DNA of 64,000 nt. Origin: Blepharisma japonicum. Lineage: Eukaryota; Ciliophora; Heterotrichea; Heterotrichida; Blepharismidae. Shown here in pieces: positions 33,537 to 44,301 of this stretch. Location of the stretch: assembly GCA_949751835.1 (NCBI GenBank), contig CATKHK010000062.1:235574-299573 (forward strand), written 5' to 3'. The notes beneath the pieces were generated by a model. That model saw only the letters and a list, made by a program, of their open reading frames with translations, ran no database searches and was not told where the DNA came from. Both the position numbers and the translations under genes were made by a program. The number at the start of each line of letters is the position of its first letter. Position 1 is the first letter of the stretch.

Positions 33537-34886
33537 TTAATTCTTCCAAGAATATAATGCAAGATTTCTAGGAGAAATTTTTTTGTCAAATATTGAAAGG
33601 ATTTCTGTATTTACAAAATTTTCACTTAAATATTTTGCTCTGTCAAGTAAAATTAGATTTTCAATCAAGCCACCCATTAAACTCCTCAGTGATCATATTA
33701 TAGCAGCTCTCTTTTCCTGACTCCTAAATCTTATTTCATACAATTCATTTAAATTATCATCCTTATAAGGATTATCTAATCCAATCTTCAAAAATGACTT
33801 ACTAACGAAGTCGCTGAAATCAGTATATTTCTTTACCCCTTGCCCTATACAAAATACATTTGCTTTTTCTGGATAAGCCTCTCCTAATAGAACTTGAAAT
33901 GCTGACCTAAAATCCAACTGTTTAAATGTTGTGCTAGGGTTTTCAATTAAAGAAGCTTCGCTCATAGCTAATTTTTTTGCAATTCTTCCAAGAAAGAAGC
34001 AAGGATATGTAGTTTTAATATAATTACTTAAAGGAAATCCAGCTTTTTCTTCACTTTTATTTAAGCTTTCATCTAAATTTCTCCCAGTATAAGATTTTCC
34101 TATATGTTCAAGATATTTTTCAGCAAGTTCTTGTGCACAAGGACTTGTATATTCTGTTATATGGTCATAGCAGCACCCTACATTTATCATTCCTTTTATA
34201 TTTTCATTGCTTAAGAAGGCTTTTATACAAGTTGCTGATAGATCCCCACATGTATGAAGGCCAGTCAAAACACAAGGATCTTTTGTATAGTTAATAAGGT
34301 TCTCCGGTGTCACAAATAACGAAATTGTATTATAATCAGCTTCTTCTTTTTTCATTTTTCTCCTGATAAACTTTCCTCTTTTCTCTGATTGATGACTATT
34401 ATGATCTTTTGCTTCAATTGCTGTCACTTTTAAATTTCCTTTTGTTACTAGCAGATGAGAAAGATATCCTTGCCCAGCCCCTATGTCAACAATTCTATCT
34501 AATCCTAAATTAATGGACTTTTCAAAGATAAATCTTGCCAATATTTTGCATTCGTGGACCTTTTTAGGGTTCATAAAATAACACTCAAACTTCGAAGTCT
34601 CAAATTCGTCGCTGTAATGAGGATAATGAGGACTGAGCAATATGATATCACTGATAAATCTGTGAAGAGAGGGGAGAGTTATCTAAATATTATTTACTTG
34701 GTCAAGGATTTTTGGCAATTGAGTTAATTGTTGATAGTCAAATGAAATGAGATAGTTAATTCATTCTTCAGGGATTTCAGAAAAGTAGTCTGGAATAAAA
34801 GTAGCTGTGAGTTGAGAATCAATGAGAAATCTGTATTGTGTTAAAAATGAAATAATTTGATCAATTGTAACTTGATAGTTTTCCAT
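33537..34886 (-). CDS. METTL25/RRNAD1-like methyltransferase-domain protein
   Basis: 444 residues after removing one 15-nt intron at 34683-34697 (GTAAATAATATTTAG). The ATG at 34886 starts MENYQVTIDQIISFL, which continues across the intron. TGA(Trp) codons occur at about residue 43 and near 33695. Conserved points are MNPKKVHECKILA, the SAM-binding loop VDIGAGQGYLSHLL (about residues 126-139), LTGLHTCGDLSATCIKAFLS, MINVGCCYDHITE and the C-terminal LIENLILLDRAKYLSE with ISPRNLALYSWK. The order and the C-terminal SPRNLAL block are characteristic of the METTL25 family. A function in RNA or protein methylation is proposed for relatives, but the substrate is not established. Confidence 0.88.
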
Positions 34887-35117
34887 TATTATAAAATTGA
34901 AAGTAATATATAGATGCCTGAAAGTTGGATTTAGAATACAGATAAAAATTTATTTGTTTAGGTTTAAGGAGATTAGGCCAAATAGCAATAAAATATTGAA
35001 TAATTATATTTGGTTTACTTCATGCTGATGGCGAATGCCATTTGATATAAATAAAGTCTGTAAGCAAGACAAGATGCATTAATTTAGTATTAATAGCCTT
35101 GAGTAATAAAGATTTCA

Positions 35118-35190
35118 GCCCGTTTAGCTCAGTCGGTAGAGCGCCAGCCTCTTAAGCTGGTGGTCGGGGGTTCGAGCCCCCCAGTGGGCG
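35118..35190 (+). tRNA. tRNA-Lys: tRNA-Lys (anticodon CTT)
   Basis: 73 nt with a full cloverleaf. The acceptor strands GCCCGTT and AGTGGGC pair with two G-T wobbles. The D-arm contains TAGCTCAGTCGGTAGA. The anticodon stem CCAGC/GCTGG encloses loop CTCTTAA with anticodon CTT. The T-arm is GGGGG-TTCGAGC-CCCCC. Box A (TAGCTCAGTCGG) and box B (GGTTCGAGCCC) are intact. No intron. It reads AAG codons. Confidence 0.97.
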
Positions 35191-35196
35191 TTTTTT
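35191..35196 (+). terminator. RNA polymerase III terminator of tRNA-Lys
   Basis: Six T directly follow the discriminator base of the tRNA, the normal Pol III stop signal. Confidence 0.85.
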
Positions 35197-35297
35197 GTTG
35201 TAGCTTCTTTTTGGAAAAGTTATCATGATAAAGATTAAACGTTTGTTTTAATTCAGAAGCAAATCATTAATCTAAAAAATTTATTAAAATTTGGCAG

Positions 35298-35930
35298 TTA
35301 TAATAATTGCTTATATTGACAATTATTTAAAAATATACTAGCATCTCTAAGAGGCATCCGAAAGGGTGCTAAAGTATACATTATTGCTTCATGTGTTAAA
35401 GGATGAATTGTTCTTGGGACTTTATGATATTTCAGTTCCGGATTTTCAAAATTTTCATTATTTGGCTCACCCTCTAAAAATGGCGGTAGTTCAATTTCTT
35501 TAAAATGCTTGCGAGATGGGATGCCGATGCCAGATTTGAAATGATTCTGAATTCTTAGCATATGGCAGAGTAGAGGTGATTTTTTATCCAAAGTTACTAT
35601 GTGCATTCTATAGCATACTGAAGCTAATCTTCCAGTAGCAACTAAATAATGAACTTTAGGCTTCTGCTTAGGCAGTGCTGTAACAAAGTTCATTTTCTTT
35701 CATTTATAGCGTTTTCTAAGTCCCCTTACTCTTGGGAATCCAAGATCACGGAGTGAGTTTTCTTTAAGAAAATATATCAATCCATGAGATGGAGCTGTGT
35801 AGATGAAACTAGGATGATCTATGAGAATTTGGAATCCAAAGTTTTCAGAGTATTCCTCATGGTTTCGAAGTATAAATTCATATTCAGAACCATTCAGCCA
35901 GCGCTCATTCCAGGGAAACTCAGTGATCAT
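35298..35930 (-). CDS. Unknown basic protein
   Basis: 210 residues, ATG to TAA, with one TGA(Trp) near residue 79. No recognised domain, signal peptide or membrane segment. It is rich in aromatic and basic residues, with segments such as DLGFPRVRGLRKRYKWKK and IHPLTHEAIMYTLAPFRMPL. The composition would suit a small mitochondrial or ribosome-associated protein, but this is only a guess. The in-frame TGA at a place where the reading frame clearly continues supports a real gene. Confidence 0.6.
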
Positions 35931-36334
35931 TTCTATATTTATTATTTTACCATTTTAAAATTAGTTTGGAGTGTTACAATTTTTAATAAAATTTACATTT
36001 TAATCAGCTTGCAATAAAAACAATTTGAGCTATTTATATTTTTTGGAGAAAATAAAGTCTTATATGGTTAATGATATTTCATGTTTATATGAAAAAATTT
36101 GTCCAAGACTTCTAATAATTTTTCTTAGTTTTTGAACCAGTGGGATCTATTAAAAAGAATTTAATAAATCCAATCAATAAATATATAAGACTGCTATTCA
36201 ACAATAGCATGAAGATAAATCAAACTTGAATTTGTGAATACTTTAGGAGTTCGCTTTGATAGATTATTTTTATTTTGGTAACAGCTACTTAATTCAGAGA
36301 TTTTATAAGATTATTCATTCTTAAGTTACTAATT
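35931..36334. other. AT-rich spacer
   Basis: No open frame of note, no RNA gene and no repeat were recognised between the two minus-strand genes. Confidence 0.5.
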
Positions 36335-37060
36335 TTAAACCCTTTGGTATACTGGAGGGGGCAATGGGTTATAGGCAACTGGCTGAACATATGGATACCC
36401 ACTAGGAGGAATAGGAGGATATCCAGCCTGAGGATTATTTTGATAATAATTTTGCTGATTTTGAGGAATTGCAATATTCTCTTGAGGATATACAAATGGT
36501 TCTTGATTCATGATTAGTGGTGCATTTAAAGGTTGAGATGAAATTAAAGGTTGTGATGCCTTTTTCATTGCTTTTAATAGTTTTTTTGCATGGCGAGATG
36601 AGTAATGCAAAAGCGCTAAAGTTATTCCACAAATGAAGGATAGTATCCCAGTAACTACTGTAAGACCTGCAGCTGTATCTTCATTATTCTCACAGTCATA
36701 ATCGTCTTCATCATAACAATAAATCGCCCAAGACGATATAAATGATGCTATAAAGCCCAATCCAACCCCTGCTACCAGTATCCAGAAAACGATTTTAGTG
36801 GACGTTAGAAAAGAAGAATAAGTTGAGACTGCTTTAATCCCACTCTTCCAGCCTGCAACATGCAAGCCTATCTGCCCAATAATCGCATATGGAAAGAAAA
36901 TAGTAATGTACAAAAACCATGCATTCCAAGTTCCATAATAATACATAATCATGAAAGGAAGCCCAAAGAAGCAATGAAAAATAATTGAATCACAGCGAAC
37001 TTGGCCTTTAAGTTTTTGCACTTCTCTTCCATGAGAATCACTATCGATATTAGGCATCAT
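36335..37060 (-). CDS. Four-helix membrane protein with Pro-rich tail
   Basis: 241 residues in one frame. Four likely transmembrane segments: about 28-45 (HCFFGLPFMIMYYYG), 47-68 (WFLYITIFFPYAIIGQIGL), 88-112 (TKIVFWILVAGVGLGFIASF) and 132-155 (LTVVTGILSFICGITLALLH). The loop between TM3 and TM4 is acidic with two cysteines (CYDEDDYDCENNED). The C-terminal 75 residues are Pro/Gln/Tyr-rich with PPIPPSGYPYVQP, a type of tail that often recruits WW or SH3 domains. No family was recognised. It may be ciliate-specific. Confidence 0.65.
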   Translation of the reverse strand: MMPNIDSDSHGREVQKLKGQVRCDSIIFHCFFGLPFMIMYYYGTWNAWFLYITIFFPYAIIGQIGLHVAGWKSGIKAVSTYSSFLTSTKIVFWILVAGVGLGFIASFISSWAIYCYDEDDYDCENNEDTAAGLTVVTGILSFICGITLALLHYSSRHAKKLLKAMKKASQPLISSQPLNAPLIMNQEPFVYPQENIAIPQNQQNYYQNNPQAGYPPIPPSGYPYVQPVAYNPLPPPVYQRV

Positions 37061-37126
37061 TTTATATTATATCAGGTAAATTATGGAACGGTTTAAAATA
37101 GATTTAAAATAAGATAATTAAAACAA

Positions 37127-40100
37127 TTAAGCCAAAATCCAATCGTTTTGCTCAACCAAGCACATGAAGAGAGGAATATCAATAACTTTGTCAGCTTTTG
37201 TGTTTATCAGCCCAAAGACGAAATCTTTAATCAGAATTTGCATTTTTCTTGTGTTAAGCTCAAGAATCCCTGGAGCAGGGCCTGGAATGTTATTTTCCAA
37301 GCTTACATCTTCCAAACACTTTCTTACATACTGAGATTCATTCTCATCTTGTTGAGGAGGAATTTCATACCCTTCTATCCAAGGAATATTCCAATTTACA
37401 CCTTTATTAAACGCTGGAACGCAAATTTCATCGCAGTCGTTTTCTTCATTTTCCATGCTTCTAAGTAAGTCTTCTATTTTATACGATAAATCAGTTTTAA
37501 ATCTCTTCATTTCTGATGATAACTCTTCTTTTAAGCCTTCATATTTCATAAAAAAAGCGCTTATTCCTTGTTGTCCAGTAGGCACGGTATAAATATCACC
37601 ATTATCTTGATTTTTGCTGTGTTTTATTTCTTTCGTTTTAAATCTCATAAATTTATAATTTTGTTCATCTACTTTTTTTATGATATTTGTGCATGAAACC
37701 CATTTGAATGAAATATCAAGTATTGATATTGAAGATTTATTAGCTGGAGCCAGAGCTGGGGTATAATGATTTTCTTGCAAAAAATGGGCTGCCTGCGGTT
37801 GGCTATCAAAAACATGAGCCTTTGTGAAAGGAAAGTTAAAAGAGTCAGTTGAGTTTATGATTTCAAGAATATCAGAAACATCACCTTGCAATCTTGTTTT
37901 TGGGTAACCAGTTAAACTTATTCCACTTTTATCAAGCTTCCCGAATAAATTTAAAACTGCATTTAGCAAGCATTGCCGATTACCTATTTTTACCATTTCT
38001 GGACTTATAATATCCCTAGCTCTTACTTCTTCATAGTTAGCTTCAACAATGCACAATGCTTTCAGTGTAAAAGGAAATTCCGCTTGCGTTCTCGCGTCAC
38101 TATTTGGTTGAATATTAGTTCTTGATTTTCCCATGACAGTTATATCTGCATTATATTGCCCTAAATGTGCTTGTGTTTTCCATTTGTACTTTAAATTTGT
38201 GAAAATTTTTTTGATATCTTGTGGGACTTCTCTTCCTATTTCTGTAAATAAATTGATTCTGACTTCATCACAAGTGTCTATTTTTCATAAGAAATTTTCG
38301 GCTAAATCAATGATTTTTTGATAAGATTTTTCATGTAAGCATGAAATATGGTGAATTATTAAATTTCTTCCATTTGGAGATAAACAGTCTAAGGAATATA
38401 TCAATAATCCCATGATTTTTTCATTTTTCATAGCCCAATACCAGCATGGATCTACACCTGATGTAATTTCTATAAGTAGTTGATCGATACTAGGCAAAAC
38501 AATCTTTAAAGCACTAGGAATATAATTATAATATTCGTTCAAAGCATATAGTGCTGCTTTTTCTGATAAGCCTAAAGGCTTAAACAAGAGGTTTGATAAA
38601 TCTTTAAAATCAGCCATCCCAGCAAAATCAAGACCCATCCCTTCATGAGGATCAGTCATTTCAGATGAGACTGCAATTTCTTCATTTCTCATAGAACTTT
38701 CTGCTGAGTAATGATTTGGGCTATGAGCCCCTGGTGTAAAATTTTCTATTGCATAATCTTCGGCTTCATTTACTTCAATACCCATTCCTGCAGAATTAGT
38801 CATAATAATTTGTGGAGCTGCTAAAGTTCGTCTTCTTTCTTGATCATGGGCTGATTCAATCATATATTCAGCTATTTGAATAACCCAAGGATCATTTGAA
38901 AATTCATTGAATATTTCATTATAAATCATATCTGTAATTTTTTCATTGAGAAGTTTTTTTTCTCTTTCCTCAATTTTTTTTCTTTCTTCTTCACTTTTCA
39001 CTTGCTGTTTTTTCTGGTCGATGGCCTCGCTTATTAAAGATTCAGCCATATTTTCAAGCTTTAAAGAATTTAGCATTTCTTCGATGAGAATTCTTTGGAT
39101 TTGGTTTGAGATTTGATCATTAATTGAATTTAACGTAATTTGCCTTTGAAGCTGGGCTTCTTCTTCATGTGTTCTTAATCTTTTGAACTCCTCAATTTCA
39201 CTGGCAGCAATTTGTGGGAGTTCAGAGTCAATTAAATTTAAAATGTTATTGAAAATTTCGTCAGTGATTTTCAAGTTGATTAAATCTCTTTCCTTTTTAG
39301 CTGCAGCTTCAAGGTTCGCTTTTGCAACCTTTTCATGTGCTTTTGCATCTAATTCTGACAGAGTTAGCCCAATCATTTGAGTCACAGCTTCATCAAAAAA
39401 TTGATCAGAGAGCTCTTTGGAAATTTTTTCATTTTCTTCTTTTACTTTTTCCAATTTTTCTTTTTCTGCAATAAATAATCGTTGTTCTTCTTCAAATTGT
39501 GCAGATATAAGCAATGAAATTGCTGAGTTTATGAAATCTTCTGAAATTAATTTAGAGAGTTCTTCCCTTTCTAAGGCTTTGCGTTTTCGATCTTCTTCAG
39601 CTTTCTTGTTAGCTTCGTTAGTTTCGTGCTCATTTCTAGCATAAATAAATTCATTTTCCACTATTTCTTTCAGTAAGCTGTTTATAGCAGTGTCTACTAT
39701 ATTCGTATTGAATAAATCTGTTAAAACAGCATTTTCTTCCTGCTTTTTCCTTTCCAAGTCTTGCAATCTTTTTCTTTCATTTTCTGCAGCTGCTCTATTA
39801 GCCTCTTCTATTTCTTGAAGTCTTTTTCTTTCGTTTTCTGCTGCAATTCTATTAGCTTCTTCTAATTCTAGCTGCTTTTTTCTTTCATTTTCTGCTGCAA
39901 TTCTATTGGCTTCTTCTAATTCCTGTTGTTTTTTTCTTTCAGCTAATCTATTTGCTTCTTCTATTTCTTGCAATCTTTTCCTTTCATTTTCTGCAGCGAT
40001 TCTTTTAGCTTCTTCTAATTCTTGTTGCTTTTTTCTTTCATTCTCAGCAGCTAATCTATTTGCTTCTTCTATTTCTTGCAGTCTTCTCCTCTCATTTTCT

Positions 40101-41929
40101 TCTGCAATCCTATTAGCTTCTTCTAATTCTTGCTGCCTTTTTCTTTCTTGCTCTTCTAGTTCTTTCTGTTTTTGCATTTCAATTTCCTGCAATCTTTTCT
40201 TTTCTTTTTCAATTAATTCTTGCTCATCTTTTAACCTTTTTTCCTCTTCTTGTATTTTTAGTTCTTCATTTACCATAATTAATACAGCTTCATCAAATAA
40301 TTCCTGGGCAATTTGTTTTTTAATAGCATTATTATCTTCTTCCAACTGTTTTTTCTCAGCAGCTTCCTTCATCTGTTTTTGCTTTTTCAGCATAGCTTCT
40401 TGAGCGTAATTTAACTCTTCTTCAATCATTTTTCTTACAACTTCGGTTAATAAATCCTCAAAAATGTTTCTCCCTAAATACCCAATTTCATCTCTCTTTT
40501 TTCTTTCTTCCTCTTTTATTCTTTTAAATTCATCTTTCGCGAATTTCAGTTCATCTTTTGCTAATAACTCGACTATTTTATTAACTTCGCTATCAATAAG
40601 TTTTTGTGCATAATTATCAAAATGCTTATCAAGTGCACTATTAGCAGCTTGCCCTAAAAATTCATTAGAGAGTTTTTTGATAGTTTCTAAAATTTCTTTC
40701 CCTATAATTTCATCGGTTAAATATTTGGCAGCTGCATCATTTTGTCTCTGAGTTTCATTTTTTTTCGTAACACTGACGATTTCGGTTAATTCGTTTTCGA
40801 CTTCTTCTTCAATGATATCTTCAATTACATAATGAGAAATTCTATTTTCATCGTCATATCTTCTCTGTTTTCTTGTGCTATGCAAAGGAGTCCCTATAAC
40901 TGAGCTGAACCTTCCGCTTGGCTTGGATTTGTGATTCGGTTCCCATTCATTATTGGAATCTTCCATAATTACCATTTCTGCCAATCTTACTCGTTTTAAA
41001 AGAACTCCTGGCAGCGGAATTAAAATTTGGCCGCTCTCAATAAAATAATTTTCTTTTTTTCGATTTTGTTGCTGTTTTGATCTACTGGGTGCCGCTTTAG
41101 ACGGAGTCACTAATAAAGGATCAGGTTCTTCACTAAATGTAAAGATTTTAGAAAAATCTGAATTTGAGAGGAAGTTTAAATCGTGCTTCATTTTCGCCAT
41201 ATAGTTTACGCCATCATGCATAAATGGAACTAGTTTGGTTTTCGTATAAGAATCGTTTTGATTTAGCAGCATTGCATAGACAAGCTGTTCTCGCCATCTT
41301 ACAATGCTTTCTACTACATTTAACGTTAAGATTCTATGGGCATGCAAAAGTTCTGCGCATTCAAGCTGAACATCTTTGAGTTTTTCTCAATCAGGGGATT
41401 TTATTAGATATTCGTTCATTTCTTTGATGCTTTTTAAGCTTTCTTCTCGAGCTGAAACTGCCCTTAAAGCAATCTGCACTAGGGATCGATTTTTTCTTAA
41501 ATCCTCAATTTCTCTAGAAATTATAGCTGCACCTTTATTTCTTGGCAAATCGAAGACGCATGATCTAAATACTTCTCGTTGGGCTTCTGGAATTGCTCGA
41601 ATTTCCCACTCAGCCTCTATTTCACCTTTAAGTGCATTTAGCATTTCTTCAGTTATAGCTAGATTAGCATTGGAAGACCTCTCCAAACTTTTGGCTCTTC
41701 CTGAGCCTGGTCTTGAACTAATTTGTGGTAGCTTAATTTTGTTTTTTGATTTGTCTTTAAAATATTTGTCATTATCTTCATGGATATTCGAGGTATCTAA
41801 AGTAGAAGAATTTAGGGGTAGAGAACCAAGCCAAAATCGGTCATCCCAAGGTGTCTTTCTGCTAGATCTTGAACGCGCAGTATTCGAGGTTGAAATTTTG
41901 ATCTTTTTTGAAGGAGTAGGCTGGAGCAT
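37127..41929 (-). CDS. Giant coiled-coil/helical-repeat protein with GNAT-like C-terminal part
   Basis: 1600 residues in one 4803-nt frame, joined by TGA(Trp) at codons 181 and 1215. The N-terminal 400 residues are mixed, with a conserved-looking segment VESIVRWREQLVYAMLL. At least eight diverged helical units of the type L-x-D-E-x-I-x-x-x-I-L-x-x-I-x-x-E-L recur through about residues 260-1010 (LTDEIIGKEILETIKKL, LFDEAVLIMVNEEL, LSDQFFDEAVTQMIGL). About residues 600-725 carry seven 18-residue repeats E-E-A-N-R-I-A-A-E-N-E-R-K-R-L-Q-E-I. Near residues 1160-1260, WYWAMKNEKIMGLLIYSLD, LIIHHISCLHEKSYQKIID and EVRINLF resemble an acetyltransferase (GNAT) fold, without a clear Q/R-x-x-G-x-G/A loop. 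The last 340 residues are unrecognised. A structural or cytoskeletal protein is likely; no orthologue is assigned. Confidence 0.7.
39757..40127 (-). repeat. 54-bp tandem repeats inside the giant coiled-coil gene
   Basis: Seven imperfect 54-bp units encode E-E-A-N-R-(I/L)-A-A-E-N-E-R-K-(R/K)-(L/Q)-Q-E-(I/L). One unit lacks three residues (AEN). The encoded segment is a charged single helix or coiled coil. Confidence 0.8.
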
Positions 41930-42505
41930 TAAATAATTACTTTAAATAAGAAATATGAAAACTTCCACATAAAGTTGTAAAATAAAGCAAATAAATATTA
42001 ATATAATATTTTCATTTATATTCCTATCAATTGAAACTGGTAATAACATAAAAAATGACTAGAAGTCTAAATTTTAGACTGAATTTAGATATTATATAAA
42101 TCAATAAAAATATGAATTATGAGAATAAATAAATTAAAACATTAGAGCTCATTTTTCCAGGATCAATTATGGCTTTATGTTTTAAAATAAAATTTGGTAA
42201 TATATATTTGAAAAGCAAATACAACTTAATAGTCATTTAAATTCAATTATGATAAATCCCTTCTTCATATCAATCAATATATTTTGTTAGTAAAAAAACT
42301 TGCTTACTCAAAAAAGGATTAATAATCACTTTTAAATTATATCAAGCTATTGTATTTGTGATTAAAATATATAAATTCCCAAACGCTTATTAATTTTAAT
42401 ATAAATGCAAACTTAGTCCTTATATCTTAAATAATGCTGCGATTCGTTTTAAGCATCTAATGAGATTTTAAAATGTAACTTTTTAATTGAAATTTTAATA
42501 GTTAA
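41930..42505. other. AT-rich spacer
   Basis: Very AT-rich; no gene, RNA or repeat recognised. It lies between two divergent genes and therefore should hold both promoters. Confidence 0.5.
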
Positions 42506-43393
42506 ATGAAAGATACTAAACTTGATGAAAAATTCAATAACATGCTGTTAGGTATTTTTTTACGAAGACAGAAATCGAACATGCCTCTTATTTATTGGAT
42601 AAACACCAAAAAATTCGAGTTGAACAATGAGTAACTCTCCACTCAGAAAACAAAGCTTTCAGAAGTTACAACTAATCATGCATGAAAAAAGAATCGCAAT
42701 GAGTATGCACAAGCTCTAAAAGAGCAAATCTTAATCAAAAATCTAATAGCACCCTTTAAGTCTGCTCCACCTGAAGGTCCATTACCACTTTTCAACAAAT
42801 TTTTGGTAAAAAATATTCAGCTAACACCTACACACAAGATCCCTGAGCATCGATGAAATTCAAGAGCAGATTTAAATATAATAAAACAAAAACTCAAAGG
42901 AAATAAAATTCAAATGGCATTTAAATCCATTGAATCGCCAAGCAGGTCAACAAGTGAAGATGATAAACACAATTTACAACAAAAATTGAGGGTAAATTTA
43001 ATTTAGGAAAAAGAGAGAAAAATAAAGGAGCAGCAAGAAGTCATAAGGAAATTGAAAGAAGAAAACCAGAATTTAAAGAAAATGCTTTCTTATGAAATCC
43101 AATCACGAGATGAAACAAGGATCAAAATTGACAGTTCAAAAATATTAGAATTTGACGATAAGGAACTAGGGATTTATAAAGAAAATACTATAAGAAGCAT
43201 GAATAGAGATACTCCTTCGTCAAAGCATGTCTCATTTTCATTATCACCAGACAGCAACCAAAAACTAGAAGATATTTTATTTATGGACAGCTCACAGCGA
43301 ATAAGAAGAAATTTAAATAGCCAATTACGCAATCCAAATCTTAGCCTAGAAGAATGCTTGAATAGTATGAGCCATAGTTCTGATTATCTTTAA
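42506..43393 (+). CDS. DUF4485-domain coiled-coil protein
   Basis: 278 residues after removal of three introns: 42552-42571 (20 nt, GTATTTTTTTACGAAGACAG), 42631-42646 (16 nt, GTAACTCTCCACTCAG) and 42992-43006 (15 nt, GTAAATTTAATTTAG). Joined, the N-terminus reads LDEKFNNMLLEIEHASYLLD followed by KHQKIRVEQWKTKL, which fits the DUF4485 pattern (L-D-x-E-F ... R-x-x-x-W-x-x-K-L) found in CEP112 and other centrosomal proteins. Both the 20-nt and 16-nt junctions are needed for it. TGA is Trp in VEQWK. Further on there is PFKSAPPEGPLPLF and a short coiled coil (about residues 150-185), then a Ser-rich tail. The 20-nt intron is unusual; the alternative is a 1-base length error in the T run inside it. 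A basal-body role is inference. Confidence 0.7.
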
Positions 43394-43461
43394 TAGCCCT
43401 AATATAAATTTAAAATTCCCAATATGAGATATTGTGATTTAAATGTGACAAATAAAAATCC

Positions 43462-44295
43462 ATGGATGATCCCAGAAATCGTATAAAGTTCATTAAGCAG
43501 AGCATGTCTATTACTATCGCAATTTTATTAGTGATCACTATTTAGTTTGCAGTTTTTATTGTTTGCATTATAGAAATAGATGTTATATTTAAAATTTTCA
43601 TTGATTATTCAAACTGGACAAAAGAAAACCCTGTATATGGGCTGTTACTTATACAAGTTGTTAGCATTATAGGCCTAATCATCATGATTCCTTCAACTTT
43701 ATTTGCCCTAACAATAGGATATATATGTGGAATGGTCTGTGGCGAAATTTTTGGGTTTATTTTAGGCATTCTTCTTATTTGTGTCACAAGCACAGTTGCA
43801 TCTGTTTTATCATTTTTCTTAGCACGATATCTATTTCGCGATATGGTTATAAATAATATTAAAGAAGAATGGGTGAAGACCAGAGCTGTCTTAAAAGCCC
43901 TTGAAACTAAAGGATTAAAAGTTGTTTTCTTATGTAGACTGTCCCCTGTAATACCATATGGAATTTTAAATTATATTGTGGGAGCTTCAAGCATCCCCTT
44001 TCAGCATTTTTTTATAGGTAACATTGGACTCATTCCTGGATTTTCACTATATGTCTATATTGCAGTGACCATGGGCTCTGTTCAAGAGGCACTAAGCAAC
44101 CAGACAAGTAACGACTGATACTGATATTTAATCGCTACTGGTGGGGTGCTTATAATTGCAACTTGCATATACATCACATGAGTATCAAAAAAAGAGTTAC
44201 AAAAAATATTAGACGAGCAAGAAGAATCTGTAGCACCACTTTTCATGGACGAGGAGCACGAAGAAGTGCCAATCGATCCTGATAATAATATATAA
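43462..44295 (+). CDS. VTT-domain (TVP38/TMEM64/DedA-like) membrane protein
   Basis: 272 residues after removal of one 15-nt intron at 43531-43545 (GTGATCACTATTTAG), which lies inside the first membrane segment. Segments: TM1 about 17-38, TM2 about 58-85, then the VTT core with GYICGMVCGEIFGFILGILL and a long segment that ends FFLARYLFRD. The conserved block LCRLSPVIPYGILNYIVGAS (F/L-x-R-x-S-P-x-x-P-x-x-x-x-N-Y-x-x-G) is diagnostic of the family, followed by two more membrane segments. TGA is Trp in SNDWYWYLIA and YITWVSKK. Relatives are ER/Golgi lipid scramblase-type proteins (TMEM41B, VMP1, TVP38). The C-terminal tail is acidic. The stop is 6 bp from the convergent KIFBP stop. Confidence 0.88.
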
Positions 44296-44301
44296 TTATA
44301 A

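Noticed and set aside
39183-40403. Ser/Phe-rich plus-strand frames opposite the coiled-coil repeats
   Set aside because: Antisense shadows of Glu/Lys-rich coding sequence.
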